Of a stretch of DNA of 64,000 bases, positions 18,348 to 25,408 are shown piece after piece. The translations under genes and the position numbers were made by a program. The stretch lies in NCBI RefSeq assembly GCF_042680125.1, contig NZ_JBHTNY010000008.1; one strand, written 5' to 3'. Under the pieces are notes generated by a model that was not told the DNA's origin, did no database searches, and saw only the letters and a list, made by a program, of their open reading frames with translations. Origin of the DNA: Robinsoniella peoriensis. Lineage in GTDB: Bacteria; Bacillota; Clostridia; Lachnospirales; Lachnospiraceae. The stretch's first letter is position 1; each line of letters opens with the position of its first letter.

Positions 18348-18926
18348 CTATATAACGCGGATGCCAAAGAACCGTTCATAGGCATTGAATTTTTTCTTGT
18401 TTTCTATTTCTCCATCTCGATATTGGTTATGTAATGTTTCAATCGCCCAATTGAAATAACTCTGTGTGACTTCAAAATTGTTAATATATTTAAGCGCTTC
18501 AAGATATCTAGTAGGAGCTATATCTCCATAGGCACCGCAATCGAATAACTTCCGATATCCTTTGATCATTGCACCCTGGTAGAAGGATATGAGCAAAATA
18601 TATTTATCGCCCTTGCTATCCCCTAGTAATTGTCTAAAACGCATATTCCTTGCTTTTCTAAGCGATTCCATTTCTGATCGAATCAGCCCGCGATCATTAA
18701 CTGCATCTCTAACTTTAGTGTCTATTTCCACAGATACGGTCTCTACAACATCACGCTTTATGGCTTCTGTACTAGTCAATAATTCTTGCTTAACCTGTTC
18801 CCTTACTCCAGTAGCCACTTCTTCTATTAACCCTGAAACAGCTATATTTATTAATTCGCTTGATTTTGCTAAAGTGGCAGCAACTTTTTCTAATCTACTT
18901 ACTCTGCCTTCAATCTGATTTTCCAT
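18348..18926 (-). CDS. Coiled-coil protein with ORF6C-like C-terminal domain
   Basis: 192 residues. The first ~110 are a Glu/Val-rich coiled coil. The last ~80 (FRQLLGDSKGDKYILLISFY, GAYGDIAPTRYLEALKYI) look like the ORF6C domain found at the C-terminus of phage antirepressors. No N-terminal ORF6N domain is present, so this may be a partner or antagonist of other ORF6-type proteins. It lies directly downstream of parB. Confidence 0.6.
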   Translation of the reverse strand: MENQIEGRVSRLEKVAATLAKSSELINIAVSGLIEEVATGVREQVKQELLTSTEAIKRDVVETVSVEIDTKVRDAVNDRGLIRSEMESLRKARNMRFRQLLGDSKGDKYILLISFYQGAMIKGYRKLFDCGAYGDIAPTRYLEALKYINNFEVTQSYFNWAIETLHNQYRDGEIENKKKFNAYERFFGIRVI

Positions 18927-18940
18927 AATATTTCCGCTCC

Positions 18941-20020
18941 TTACATATCAATAATTTTTGATTCACAGTTAATAGTATCTAATATTCTGTCTGCCCATTT
19001 TTTGACAGATTTAATACATTTTTCATATTCAATACGAGTCGCATCAGGAATTTCATTAAAGCTCTCTGCCATATAATCATACTGAGCCATTTCTTTGACG
19101 AAGTTGAGCATTTTTAAGGTGATAGCACTACATTTGGAGATTAATTGATAATTGGTACTAGTACCCATTGCAGCTGCTACTAACTTGTTTTCCTCTATGT
19201 ATTTTTGATATAGCTTTGAATATTCGGTTGATTTTTTCTTTAATTCATCTTGCAGTGCTTTAATCTGGCTTAGTGTTTCAGGTCTGTCAACCTCTATTTC
19301 ATGCGTAACAACCGTGGTTTTAGAGCTTTTCTGAACTAATTCACTGATCCGGTTCTTTAACCTTTGTTGCTCTTCAGCATTTTTAGAAATTTCTTGCTCA
19401 AAAATACTGATTTTAGAAGTAGTTTCCTTTAATTTTTTGTTTTCTGATTCTAAACGTTCTTTTTCAGCTTTGATTTTAATAAATGCTTTGTTTGTCGATA
19501 TTTTGCCTTCATCCCAATCTGCAAAATCATCAGGGGTTAGTGATTCTTTATTATCAACTATGAATTTTTCCTTTTCGTATTGTTTACCAGAGCCAACTTG
19601 TAATTTCTCTGCTACAATATCACGTACTTTACCATACATACCCTGTGGAAAATTTTCCACACCCCCTCCAGATTCCATTCTTTCTTTTGCTTTTAAACTC
19701 TCAACTCTTTCCAATCTACGTGCATAATCAATTCTTTCAGCCTTACTAAAGTCTTTCCTGGTCTCATTTTCCGAAATCTCAAGGTTGAGTGCATGCTCTG
19801 CATCTTTAACAGCCATAGGTCTAACTTCAATCTGCTTATAAGAAAGAAGTTGCATCGCCCGAAGCCTACGTTCTCCAGCAATTAACTCAAAGGTATCTGG
19901 CGTTACTACTGGTGGATTAATTAAGCCATTTTCTTTTATGTCATCTGCCAGTTCCTGGATGTTTCCAAAGTCTTTTCTAATTCTGTCACTAACTTTTATT
20001 TTGTTTATATCTAATAGCAT
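18941..20020 (-). CDS. parB: ParB-family DNA-binding protein
   Basis: 359 residues. Residues 1-90 are a ParB N-terminal domain (LLDINKIKVSDRIRKDFGNI, IAGERRLRAMQLL box), followed by a helix-turn-helix region (GKISTNKAFIKIKAE) and a long C-terminal coiled coil with a helical end. Chromosome and plasmid ParB proteins bind a centromere site and work with the ATPase ParA. No ParA is encoded nearby, so this could be a stand-alone regulator or use a host ParA. The palindromic repeats at 21986-22126 are a candidate binding site. Confidence 0.85.
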   Translation of the reverse strand: MLLDINKIKVSDRIRKDFGNIQELADDIKENGLINPPVVTPDTFELIAGERRLRAMQLLSYKQIEVRPMAVKDAEHALNLEISENETRKDFSKAERIDYARRLERVESLKAKERMESGGGVENFPQGMYGKVRDIVAEKLQVGSGKQYEKEKFIVDNKESLTPDDFADWDEGKISTNKAFIKIKAEKERLESENKKLKETTSKISIFEQEISKNAEEQQRLKNRISELVQKSSKTTVVTHEIEVDRPETLSQIKALQDELKKKSTEYSKLYQKYIEENKLVAAAMGTSTNYQLISKCSAITLKMLNFVKEMAQYDYMAESFNEIPDATRIEYEKCIKSVKKWADRILDTINCESKIIDM

Positions 20021-20093
20021 TGATTTTTCCTTTCATGAATTACGTATTTGTTTTTCCTTTTGGTTTCTCAAAATGTTCTAATTGGATTTCTAC

Positions 20094-20106
20094 ATTATTT
20101 ATTATC
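20094..20106. promoter_or_regulatory. Operator motif GAWAATAAATAAT, copy 1
   Basis: The minus strand reads GATAATAAATAAT. It lies between the rep-like gene and parB, 74 bp upstream of the parB start. One of seven copies (others at 21208, 21270, 21336, 35803, 35866, 37455). Confidence 0.6.
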
Positions 20107-20114
20107 GGATGAAT

Positions 20115-20142
20115 GAAGAAAAATAAAATGCCCTATGGCAAT
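20115..20142 (-). terminator. Weak terminator after the rep-like gene
   Basis: Minus-strand TGCC-atag-GGCA followed by TTTTATTTTT. The stem is short (4-5 bp), so it may only partly end transcription before parB. Confidence 0.4.
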
Positions 20143-20152
20143 CCCAATATAA

Positions 20153-20965
20153 TTATCTTTTTATAGTGATCATATGTGGCTTTGATAAAATCAGTTTTTT
20201 ACCATATTCAATTTCTTTTTCATAGAAGTACGTTTCATCTAAAATATATTCTCCCTTAGTGCCCATCTGGTATTTGTACTTACTTGCAAAGATGGTGGGA
20301 TCTGTATGCCAGTTTCCATTGTCATCTTTGAATCTCGGCATATTGTATTTTACGATAATATCCAGCTGACATAATATATCCACACATTTTGAGACAACGC
20401 GTTCTAATAGCCCGAGGTCGCCTGCAATATCTGCATAAAAATGATAGAATATTTCTGGACATTTTTTCATCTCTAAGAGGTCACCATATAATTCTTTTTT
20501 TCTAGTGCGAAAATTGCAGCGTAAATAGGCAAGCACTAGTAATAGAGTAGCGTGTGTTATACGACTGTCTATGTTTAGCCGATATTTTTTACTGTAATTC
20601 CAAATTGCTTCCAACTCAAAATCAAAGATTATTCCAAAATTGTTTTTGGGATAAATCCAATCTCGATTTATTTTGGATACAAATCCCATCCCCTTCGAAA
20701 ATTTATTGCGATCAAATGGGGTCGCATCATCATTAGCTATGAACCCATTTTGATACATCCATTCTAATGTTGTTTTAAATTTGTCGTTAATTGCTCCAGG
20801 ATCTCTCTTGGGTTTGAATCCACACCATGTTATTAAGTAATTACAGTAATATAGTGCAATATCATTTAATCCGGCATGTAATGCAAAATATGAGAAACAT
20901 ATAGCTCTCTTATCTCCACATTCTGTAGCATAGATGATTTTCCGTGGAATTTTTATTATACTCAT
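20153..20965 (-). CDS. Replication-initiator-like protein (tentative)
   Basis: 270 residues, not firmly recognised. It is aromatic-rich and helical, in the style of winged-helix replication initiators of Firmicutes plasmids (CFSYFALHAGLNDIALYY; KFKTTLEWMYQNGFI), and it is the first gene of the arm, next to parB and a long non-coding repeat region. Translation is unusual. GGAGG drives a three-codon minicistron ATG ACA ACC TAA (20979-20968) that ends 2 nt before the ATG at 20965, suggesting translational coupling as in plasmid rep genes. Function is inferred from context. Confidence 0.5.
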   Translation of the reverse strand: MSIIKIPRKIIYATECGDKRAICFSYFALHAGLNDIALYYCNYLITWCGFKPKRDPGAINDKFKTTLEWMYQNGFIANDDATPFDRNKFSKGMGFVSKINRDWIYPKNNFGIIFDFELEAIWNYSKKYRLNIDSRITHATLLLVLAYLRCNFRTRKKELYGDLLEMKKCPEIFYHFYADIAGDLGLLERVVSKCVDILCQLDIIVKYNMPRFKDDNGNWHTDPTIFASKYKYQMGTKGEYILDETYFYEKEIEYGKKLILSKPHMITIKR

Positions 20966-20967
20966 AT

Positions 20968-21054
20968 TTAGGTTGTCATTCCTCCTTTTTTTAAATCACA
21001 GGGACGTTTAGGCGTCCCCCTGTTTGGGTAAAAAACATCAATCACAGGGACGCC
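20968..21054 (-). promoter_or_regulatory. Attenuator-like leader: mutually exclusive hairpins plus minicistron
   Basis: Reading the minus strand, segment 1 (21054-21045, GGCGTCCCTG), segment 2 (21022-21011, CAGGGGGACGCC) and segment 3 (21006-20999, CGTCCCTG) allow pairing 1:2 or 2:3 but not both. The ribosome binding site and a three-codon ORF follow directly, then the rep-like start codon. This is the layout of a translational switch. Confidence 0.55.
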
Positions 21055-21110
21055 CAGCGTCGACATATGGACATTCCTTATTTAAACAGACATATATAAT
21101 TAAACAGACT

Positions 21111-21145
21111 AAATACTTTTATTCACTACGTTCATAAAAGTATTT
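21111..21145. repeat. 12-bp perfect inverted repeat in the rep leader
   Basis: AAATACTTTTAT (21111-21122) and ATAAAAGTATTT (21134-21145) with an 11-nt loop. It lies inside the predicted leader transcript of the rep-like gene and has no T-tract on the minus strand. Confidence 0.6.
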
Positions 21146-21207
21146 TCTTCGCTTGCGCTCAATTCCCACGGTCAGAAAAGAAAGAAGGGTATACATTATC
21201 TTGATGT

Positions 21208-21348
21208 ATTATTTATTATCTGTTGGGAGATAAAAAAATAACATCATTCCGATAACTTTGGGTTGAATCATTATTTATTATCTGTTTGCGAATGATTGCT
21301 TTCAGTCTAACATAGATATTTTTACTTGTCAACATATTATTTATTTTC
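21208..21348 (-). promoter_or_regulatory. Promoter of the rep/parB arm with three GAWAATAAATAAT operators
   Basis: Minus-strand -35 TTGACA (21332-21327), 17-bp spacer, -10 TAGACT (21309-21304). Operators lie at 21336-21348 (3 bp upstream of the -35), 21270-21282 (just after the start point, ~21297) and 21208-21220. The arrangement mirrors the switch promoter at 35.8 kb. It would drive the rep-like gene through a ~330-nt leader. Confidence 0.6.
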
Positions 21349-21985
21349 TTTTGGTAAAAAGTTTGAGTTCGGGAGAATCAATACTTTTGCATATTTTTTA
21401 TAGGAATTTCGTGGTGTTTTTCCTTCCTATACTATGATTCGGTAATATGCAAATGGTTGATTTTGAGAGAGTTCGATGTTTTGGCTGCAAAATACTGGGT
21501 TTTTGGATGGGAATTCAGTGAATATATCTGATTTGGATGGAGTTTAAGATATGAAAATTTGAGAATTTGTGATATTTGCTGATTTTTACCGAAGTGGTTA
21601 TCGAACTGATTTGGGAGTTTTTATGTTTTTTTGCTCAAGTGACGTGTGGATAGGACACATACCAGACATCACATAAACTATGTGTGATCTTGAAATGTAA
21701 ACCATCCCCCCTACTAATATGTTACATAAAAATAATATGATACTTTTGTGACTAAAAAAAAGCCTGTAATTGCTGACTAATTTTGATTTATCCCAAAAAT
21801 CAAAATGATTATCAGGTACATAACACGAATAAAATACAACATTGTACAATATGTGATATTGGAAGAGCGAACATAATGACCAACAAACCAAATCTGCAAA
21901 CAGTAAAAAATGACCACAATTTAATGATGATCAAATCTAACGACTTCGGGGTTATCGAACTCGGCATCGAACTCATATAAAATCC

Positions 21986-22126
21986 ATTCTACTCCAATAG
22001 AACAGATACACATATCAAATATTCTACTCCAATAGAACACACATTAGATCATGCGAAAATATGAGACGTTTCATTCTACTCCAATAGAATATGATGCACA
22101 TCGAATACATTCTACTCTAATAGAAT
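21986..22126. repeat. Four direct repeats of an imperfect palindrome (iteron/centromere candidate)
   Basis: ATTCTACTCCAATAGAAY copies start at 21986, 22021, 22073 and 22109 (last copy with CTCTAA), spaced 35, 52 and 36 bp. Each unit is itself palindromic (ATTCTA...TAGAAT). They lie in non-coding DNA on the far side of the rep-like and parB genes, as expected for an initiator or ParB binding cluster. Confidence 0.75.
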
Positions 22127-22185
22127 GAAAATTCATTACCAGATATTACCAATTCTAAGATCCGATAATTTTTGGCAAATAAATA

Positions 22186-22214
22186 TTGACAAACGAATTT
22201 ATCAGGTGTATAGT
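22186..22214 (+). promoter_or_regulatory. Plus-strand promoter
   Basis: TTGACA (22186-22191), 17-bp spacer, TATAGT (22209-22214). It reads toward the region covered by the minus-strand candidate RNA 22302-22380. No large gene follows; a 31-codon frame begins at 22332. Confidence 0.6.
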
Positions 22215-22301
22215 AATCTTACAAAACAGAACAAGTATTCGCATCAAGTAGTTTGTGAAAAATACATATGTGCGCCAATGGCATACAAAAAATAACTCAT
22301 A

Positions 22302-22380
22302 ACAAAAAAGGAACCATTAGACGGCAATCCAATGATTCCTGGGAATACTGAAAAGTTTGTAACTTTCAATACCTACCACA
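22302..22380 (-). ncRNA. Candidate small antisense RNA (~78 nt)
   Basis: Minus-strand promoter TTGACA (22414-22409), 17-bp spacer, TACAAT with TG extension (22391-22386). The transcript ends at a strong terminator: GGAATCATT/AATGGTTCC (22339-22310, 9 bp with one G-U) then six T. It contains a second hairpin AAAGTT/AACTTT. It overlaps and opposes the transcript from 22186 and would cover the start of the 31-codon frame 22332-22427. Confidence 0.6.
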
Positions 22381-22427
22381 ACAGTATTGTATCACAGCTT
22401 TTCTGCAATGTCAATTTCTTGACATAA
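22332..22427 (+). CDS. Possible 31-residue peptide opposed by the antisense RNA
   Basis: ATG...TAA encoding MIPGNTEKFVTFNTYHNS..., with no clear ribosome binding site. Its first half is antisense to the small RNA 22302-22380, the geometry of a type I toxin-antitoxin pair. The peptide is not strongly hydrophobic, so it may be chance. Confidence 0.2.
   Translation: MIPGNTEKFVTFNTYHNSIVSQLFCNVNFLT
22386..22414 (-). promoter_or_regulatory. Strong extended -10 promoter of the candidate antisense RNA
   Basis: Minus strand TTGACA-17-TACAAT with TG-A before the -10, near consensus for the housekeeping sigma factor. Confidence 0.65.
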
Positions 22428-22542
22428 ATTCCCACAAACAAATAACACCTCAAGCAATATATGGCGCATAGGGCTATTTGATCCATCCTATATAAATAAG
22501 TAGGATCACACTGAAATGATGGCATTAAGCGGCATATAACGC

Positions 22543-22782
22543 TCACATATCCACATCTTTGTCTGCATTAGGGTATGGTATTCCTTTACTGTCCAGGTCA
22601 GCTTTGATCAATTCTTTAATGTAGCGCTGCATTGACATTTTATTGCTATCGGTATAGTTTACTATGCGTTGGTATTCATCGACTGAATTTTGGGTAAATT
22701 TTAGTTGGATATATTTGCTTTTCTTATTATAGGTATTTATAGCTTTAAGCATTGACGGGCTTGTTTTTGGTTTATTATCCAT
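22543..22782 (-). CDS. Ribbon-helix-helix DNA-binding protein
   Basis: 79 residues. The core KYIQLKFTQNSVDEYQRIV followed by MSMQRYIKELIKADLD has the strand-helix-helix pattern of Arc/CopG-type repressors, common in plasmid copy control and toxin-antitoxin loci. An extended -10 (TG-C-TATAAT, 22852-22847) lies upstream. Probable targets are nearby promoters, for example the ATAAG repeats at 22901-22991. Confidence 0.65.
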   Translation of the reverse strand: MDNKPKTSPSMLKAINTYNKKSKYIQLKFTQNSVDEYQRIVNYTDSNKMSMQRYIKELIKADLDSKGIPYPNADKDVDM

Positions 22783-22900
22783 ATTGTAACCACTCCTTAT
22801 AATTGGTGTATTAGTTATCTACGATATGGTACTTGATAACAATATCATTATAGCACACCAAAAGTCAATAACGCTATGGGGCATTATGAATAATAGATAA

Positions 22901-22999
22901 TAAGCACCACCTATACACTATTGTAAACTATGCATAATAAACAAAGATTAAATATATAAGTAACACCTATTGACATATAAGCACCACCTATGATATAGT
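22901..22999 (+). promoter_or_regulatory. Promoter with three ATAAGYAMCACCTAT operator repeats
   Basis: TTGACA (22970-22975), 18-bp spacer, extended -10 TATAGT (22994-22999). A 15-bp repeat occurs at 22901-22915, 22956-22970 and 22977-22991. The third copy fills the spacer, so binding would block RNA polymerase. Drives the coiled-coil gene at 23117. Confidence 0.6.
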
Positions 23000-23044
23000 T
23001 AATACAAGCTAAAGGACACGCAACAAACCAATAGCTACCGCACT

Positions 23045-23071
23045 TTGATAATTGAATAGACTTTACACTCT
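23045..23071 (+). repeat. Left arm of a 27-bp inverted repeat flanking the coiled-coil gene
   Basis: Matches the reverse complement of 23469-23495 at 25 of 27 positions. It lies in the 5' untranslated region, while the right arm forms the 5' half of the terminator. Confidence 0.7.
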
Positions 23072-23116
23072 CCATATGTTACAATACGTACATATAAGCA
23101 CAGGAGGTTAACAAGT

Positions 23117-23449
23117 ATGACAGATAGTGAAAAACTTGACTTGTTGGTTTCAGGATTTAATGAATTAAAATCTGAACTTAAGGACGCAAAATCTGATATT
23201 AAGGATATTAAACGGGATACGGCTTTGTTAAGACAAAAAGTGACGGCTCTTGAAATGACCATAGAAAATGAAACAAACAAAAATATTATGGTGGTAGCTG
23301 AGGGACATGTTGACCTGGCAAGAAAACTAAATGAATGTATCAGATTATCTAATCAAGTCAATGACAATATGGAGTTACACAAACTATACATTAATAAACA
23401 TGAGTCTGATATAAATAAGTTGATACAGCAAATAGCAATTGGATCATAA
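23117..23449 (+). CDS. Small coiled-coil protein
   Basis: 110 residues, ATG behind AGGAGG. Nearly all heptad repeat (LVSGFNELKSELKDAKSDIK; LLRQKVTALEMTI). No membrane segment, so not a holin-associated XhlA type. It is encoded alone between a repressible promoter and a terminator, with complementary arms in its 5' and 3' untranslated regions. Function unknown. Confidence 0.7.
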   Translation: MTDSEKLDLLVSGFNELKSELKDAKSDIKDIKRDTALLRQKVTALEMTIENETNKNIMVVAEGHVDLARKLNECIRLSNQVNDNMELHKLYINKHESDINKLIQQIAIGS

Positions 23450-23468
23450 CAATTAAACAATAACATAT

Positions 23469-23512
23469 AGAGTGTAAAGCCTATTCAATTATTAAGGGCT
23501 TGCACTCTTTTT
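23469..23512 (+). terminator. Terminator of the coiled-coil gene; its 5' half repeats the leader arm inversely
   Basis: AGAGTGTAAAGCC pairs with GGGCTTGCACTCT (one bulge, one G-U), followed by TTTTT. The leader arm 23045-23071 is complementary to the 5' strand and could compete for it. Confidence 0.7.
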
Positions 23513-23648
23513 AATTGAAACTAGACGTTGTGGGGTTAGATTCTAACGAGAGCAATCACCGCGATGTTGAATGACAGGGCGAGATTCCACTGAAATGAAA
23601 TCGCTGTCAAGGTTACCATATAGAATATGGTTACATATACGGACAAAC

Positions 23649-23717
23649 AAAAAAATGCTTCCCGATTACCAGTCAGGAAGCCAATGAGAACACAAGATCT
23701 GTGCTCACTCGGATCAC
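23649..23717 (-). ncRNA. Candidate small RNA, copy 1, after a Cys-rich gene
   Basis: Minus strand: extended -10 TGTGCTATACT (-10 at 23729-23724), start near 23717, a 7-bp stem GAGCACA/TGTGTTC, then terminator GCTTCC...GGAAGC and seven T. Copy 2 lies at 24389-24457. Promoter, both stems and terminator are conserved while the 5' end differs (about 110 bp of similarity in all). Confidence 0.55.
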
Positions 23718-23748
23718 AATTTGAGTATAGCACATTTCTGAATAACGT

Positions 23749-23949
23749 TTATTCTTTGTATACAGAACAATCAGATGAACCCATACAATAACAGTTTAAA
23801 TGTTGACATTTTTTATTTGATTTATCGTAATACCTACAGCGCCGTTTATCGCGTCTATTACTTTTACGCTGATTGCTAGTGTTTACAATATGCCAACCTT
23901 CGCCATCTAATAGAGCATGCGCGCGACTTATATCTTTATGTTTAGACAT
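23749..23949 (-). CDS. Small Cys-cluster protein
   Basis: 66 residues. The C-terminal half reads RRDKRRCRYYDKSNKKC...C-x-GSSDC-x-x-Y, a four-cysteine cluster that probably binds zinc, preceded by a basic arm suited to nucleic acid binding. The same motif ends the 152-residue protein at 24545. It follows the HTH gene 23961 by 11 bp and precedes small RNA copy 1. Confidence 0.65.
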   Translation of the reverse strand: MSKHKDISRAHALLDGEGWHIVNTSNQRKSNRRDKRRCRYYDKSNKKCQHLNCYCMGSSDCSVYKE

Positions 23950-23960
23950 TTGTCATTCCC

Positions 23961-24161
23961 TCATATTTTATCAACAATGTTATAGGTAATTTCTTTATTG
24001 ATGGCGGACAACAGATAATTTGCATCTTCAATATTAAATTGTTTTTTATCCAATATTTGATTGACACGCTGTCTTGAGATACCTAAAGTAGTTGCAATAT
24101 CAACCTTTTTAATTCGATTATGGTAAATATAGTTGTCTACAAATTGGGCTAACTTATTCAT
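23961..24161 (-). CDS. Cro-like helix-turn-helix repressor
   Basis: 66 residues. The helix-turn-helix is clear: KKVDIATTLGISRQRVNQIL. Divergent from the plus-strand promoter at 24258, whose spacer holds the palindrome TGTATC/GATACA, a likely operator. Its own extended -10 TG-A-TATAAT is upstream. Operon with the Cys-cluster gene. Confidence 0.75.
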   Translation of the reverse strand: MNKLAQFVDNYIYHNRIKKVDIATTLGISRQRVNQILDKKQFNIEDANYLLSAINKEITYNIVDKI

Positions 24162-24257
24162 GATCCACCTTCTTTCTGAATGTATAAAGTATTATATCAT
24201 ATCAGATTGTAGCGCAAAAGTAAATACAATATTATTCTAAAAAGTATATACAAATAC

Positions 24258-24286
24258 TTGACATGTATCGTAAAACAAGATACAAT
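24258..24286 (+). promoter_or_regulatory. Plus-strand promoter with palindromic spacer
   Basis: TTGACA (24258-24263), 17-bp spacer, TACAAT (24281-24286). TGTATC...GATACA spans spacer and -10. No gene follows on this strand. The transcript would run antisense to small RNA copy 2 (24389-24457). Confidence 0.55.
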
Positions 24287-24388
24287 ATATTCAGATAAGG
24301 GAAAGCGATAAATCACTAGTCCAATTCATCACATGATAACTTATCTTTCTACTGGTGGAGACTCCAGTTAAAATTTATACGGATAAAC

Positions 24389-24457
24389 AAAAAAATGCTT
24401 CCCGATTACCAGTCAGGAAGCCAGAGAACACAAGGATCTGTGCTCACTCATATTCGC
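24389..24457 (-). ncRNA. Candidate small RNA, copy 2, after a Cys-rich gene
   Basis: Minus strand: extended -10 TGTGATATACT (-10 at 24469-24464), GAGCACA/TGTGTTC stem, GCTTCC/GGAAGC terminator and seven T. Near-identical to copy 1 at 23649-23717 except for its 5' ~12 nt. Also follows a gene for a protein with the same Cys motif. Confidence 0.55.
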
Positions 24458-24544
24458 AATTTGAGTATATCACATTTCTAAACAGCGTTCTAGACTGAAC
24501 GTGTGTTCTTGCGAACCTTGAAAAGTGAATAAAAGTGTATTAGA

Positions 24545-25003
24545 TTAATATTCTATATAATCATCACAATGCGTAGAGCCAGGGCATACAAAATCATTAT
24601 GGCTACACCACTTTTGGGATTTTTCGTAATAAATACACCTACGCTTATCTCTACGTGCATCTCCTGATTTCATTTTCAAATATTCAGAATGACAGGGTGT
24701 TCCGATGTTTTTAGTAAGTAAGAAGTGATCCTTAGTGATACTATGGTAATATTCTTGTAATGGCAATTGAATGTAGGTATCATCATATTTTGATAATTTC
24801 TTTTTGTAATACTTACAAGCAGAAGCGTTTTTGCAGAATTGAAATAATTTTCTTTCAGCAAAATATTTACAAGTTAATTTTTCGGTATCAAAATAAATAC
24901 ATGATTTTCCTTTACCTTTGGAAGAATTACTATAGTCATGCGATTCAATTCTTTTGTCTCTTCCGGATTGAGTTGGACTCCAAACATATTTTTTCTTAGG
25001 CAT
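24545..25003 (-). CDS. Two-cluster cysteine-rich protein
   Basis: 152 residues, basic at both ends. Cluster 1 (residues ~35-70) has C-x-YFD...C...C-x-x-ASAC-x-x-Y. Cluster 2 (~115-150) reads RRDKRRCIYYEKSQKWC...C-x-GSTHC-x-x-Y and is a paralogue of the protein at 23749. Eight cysteines suggest two zinc sites in a nucleic-acid-binding protein. Encoded alone, followed by small RNA copy 2. Confidence 0.65.
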   Translation of the reverse strand: MPKKKYVWSPTQSGRDKRIESHDYSNSSKGKGKSCIYFDTEKLTCKYFAERKLFQFCKNASACKYYKKKLSKYDDTYIQLPLQEYYHSITKDHFLLTKNIGTPCHSEYLKMKSGDARRDKRRCIYYEKSQKWCSHNDFVCPGSTHCDDYIEY

Positions 25004-25129
25004 GGCTGCATCCTCCTTATAATAAAAGTATATACCATATTAAGGCATTTATAAAGTCTGAAAATATGTTCTGTTGGTTTTAATAATGATGTGGTACAAT
25101 GTTACTGAATAGATGTAGGAGGTGTTTAA

Positions 25130-25360
25130 ATGATAACATATTATAAGTTACTAGATATGCTTAATAGACAAGGGATGACAAGAGAACAACTTAGAGTAAC
25201 AATTGGGGCGGGCCCGAGTACAATTGCGAAAATATCAAAAAATGAGCCCGTAACATTGACAACGATTGATAAAATTTGTGAAGCTTTAAACTGTCAACCT
25301 GGAGACATATTAGAATATGTATCTACAGAAAAAGAAATAAAATCTACAGAAAACTGTTGA
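25130..25360 (+). CDS. XRE/Cro-CI family transcriptional regulator
   Basis: 76 residues, ATG behind GGAGG. The HTH (GMTREQLRVTIGAGPSTIAKI) and the ending ICEALNCQPGDILEY are standard for short XRE regulators of Firmicutes mobile elements. It precedes the first structured RNA and antirepressor-type gene, which it might regulate. Confidence 0.8.
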   Translation: MITYYKLLDMLNRQGMTREQLRVTIGAGPSTIAKISKNEPVTLTTIDKICEALNCQPGDILEYVSTEKEIKSTENC

Positions 25361-25408
25361 CAAATGAATTATACTATGATATTCTTGTATTATCAAATAG
25401 GAAATAGA

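Larger units (their letters stand above)
21349..22542. other. Non-coding control region
   Basis: About 1.2 kb with no convincing gene longer than 40 codons. It contains a 10-bp inverted repeat TTTGCATATT/AATATGCAAA (21386-21395 and 21444-21453), T/G-rich plus-strand stretches, four palindromic direct repeats (21986-22126), converging promoters and a candidate antisense RNA. A 34-codon frame at 21876-21980 (MTNKPNLQTVKND...) may be a truncated antirepressor start. A candidate origin or centromere region. Confidence 0.5.

Noticed and set aside
21598..21891. 97-residue minus-strand frame in the control region
   Set aside because: No ribosome binding site, odd composition (Cys/Tyr/Phe rich) and overlap with repeats and palindromes. 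Most likely chance.
21986..22126. CRISPR array
   Set aside because: Four 18-bp repeats have unequal spacers (17 and 34 bp), are palindromic and have no cas genes nearby. Iteron or centromere sites fit better.
24397..24480. Short peptide MLPDYQSGSQRT... read through small RNA copy 2 on the plus strand
   Set aside because: In copy 1 the frame stops after ten codons and neither copy has a ribosome binding site.
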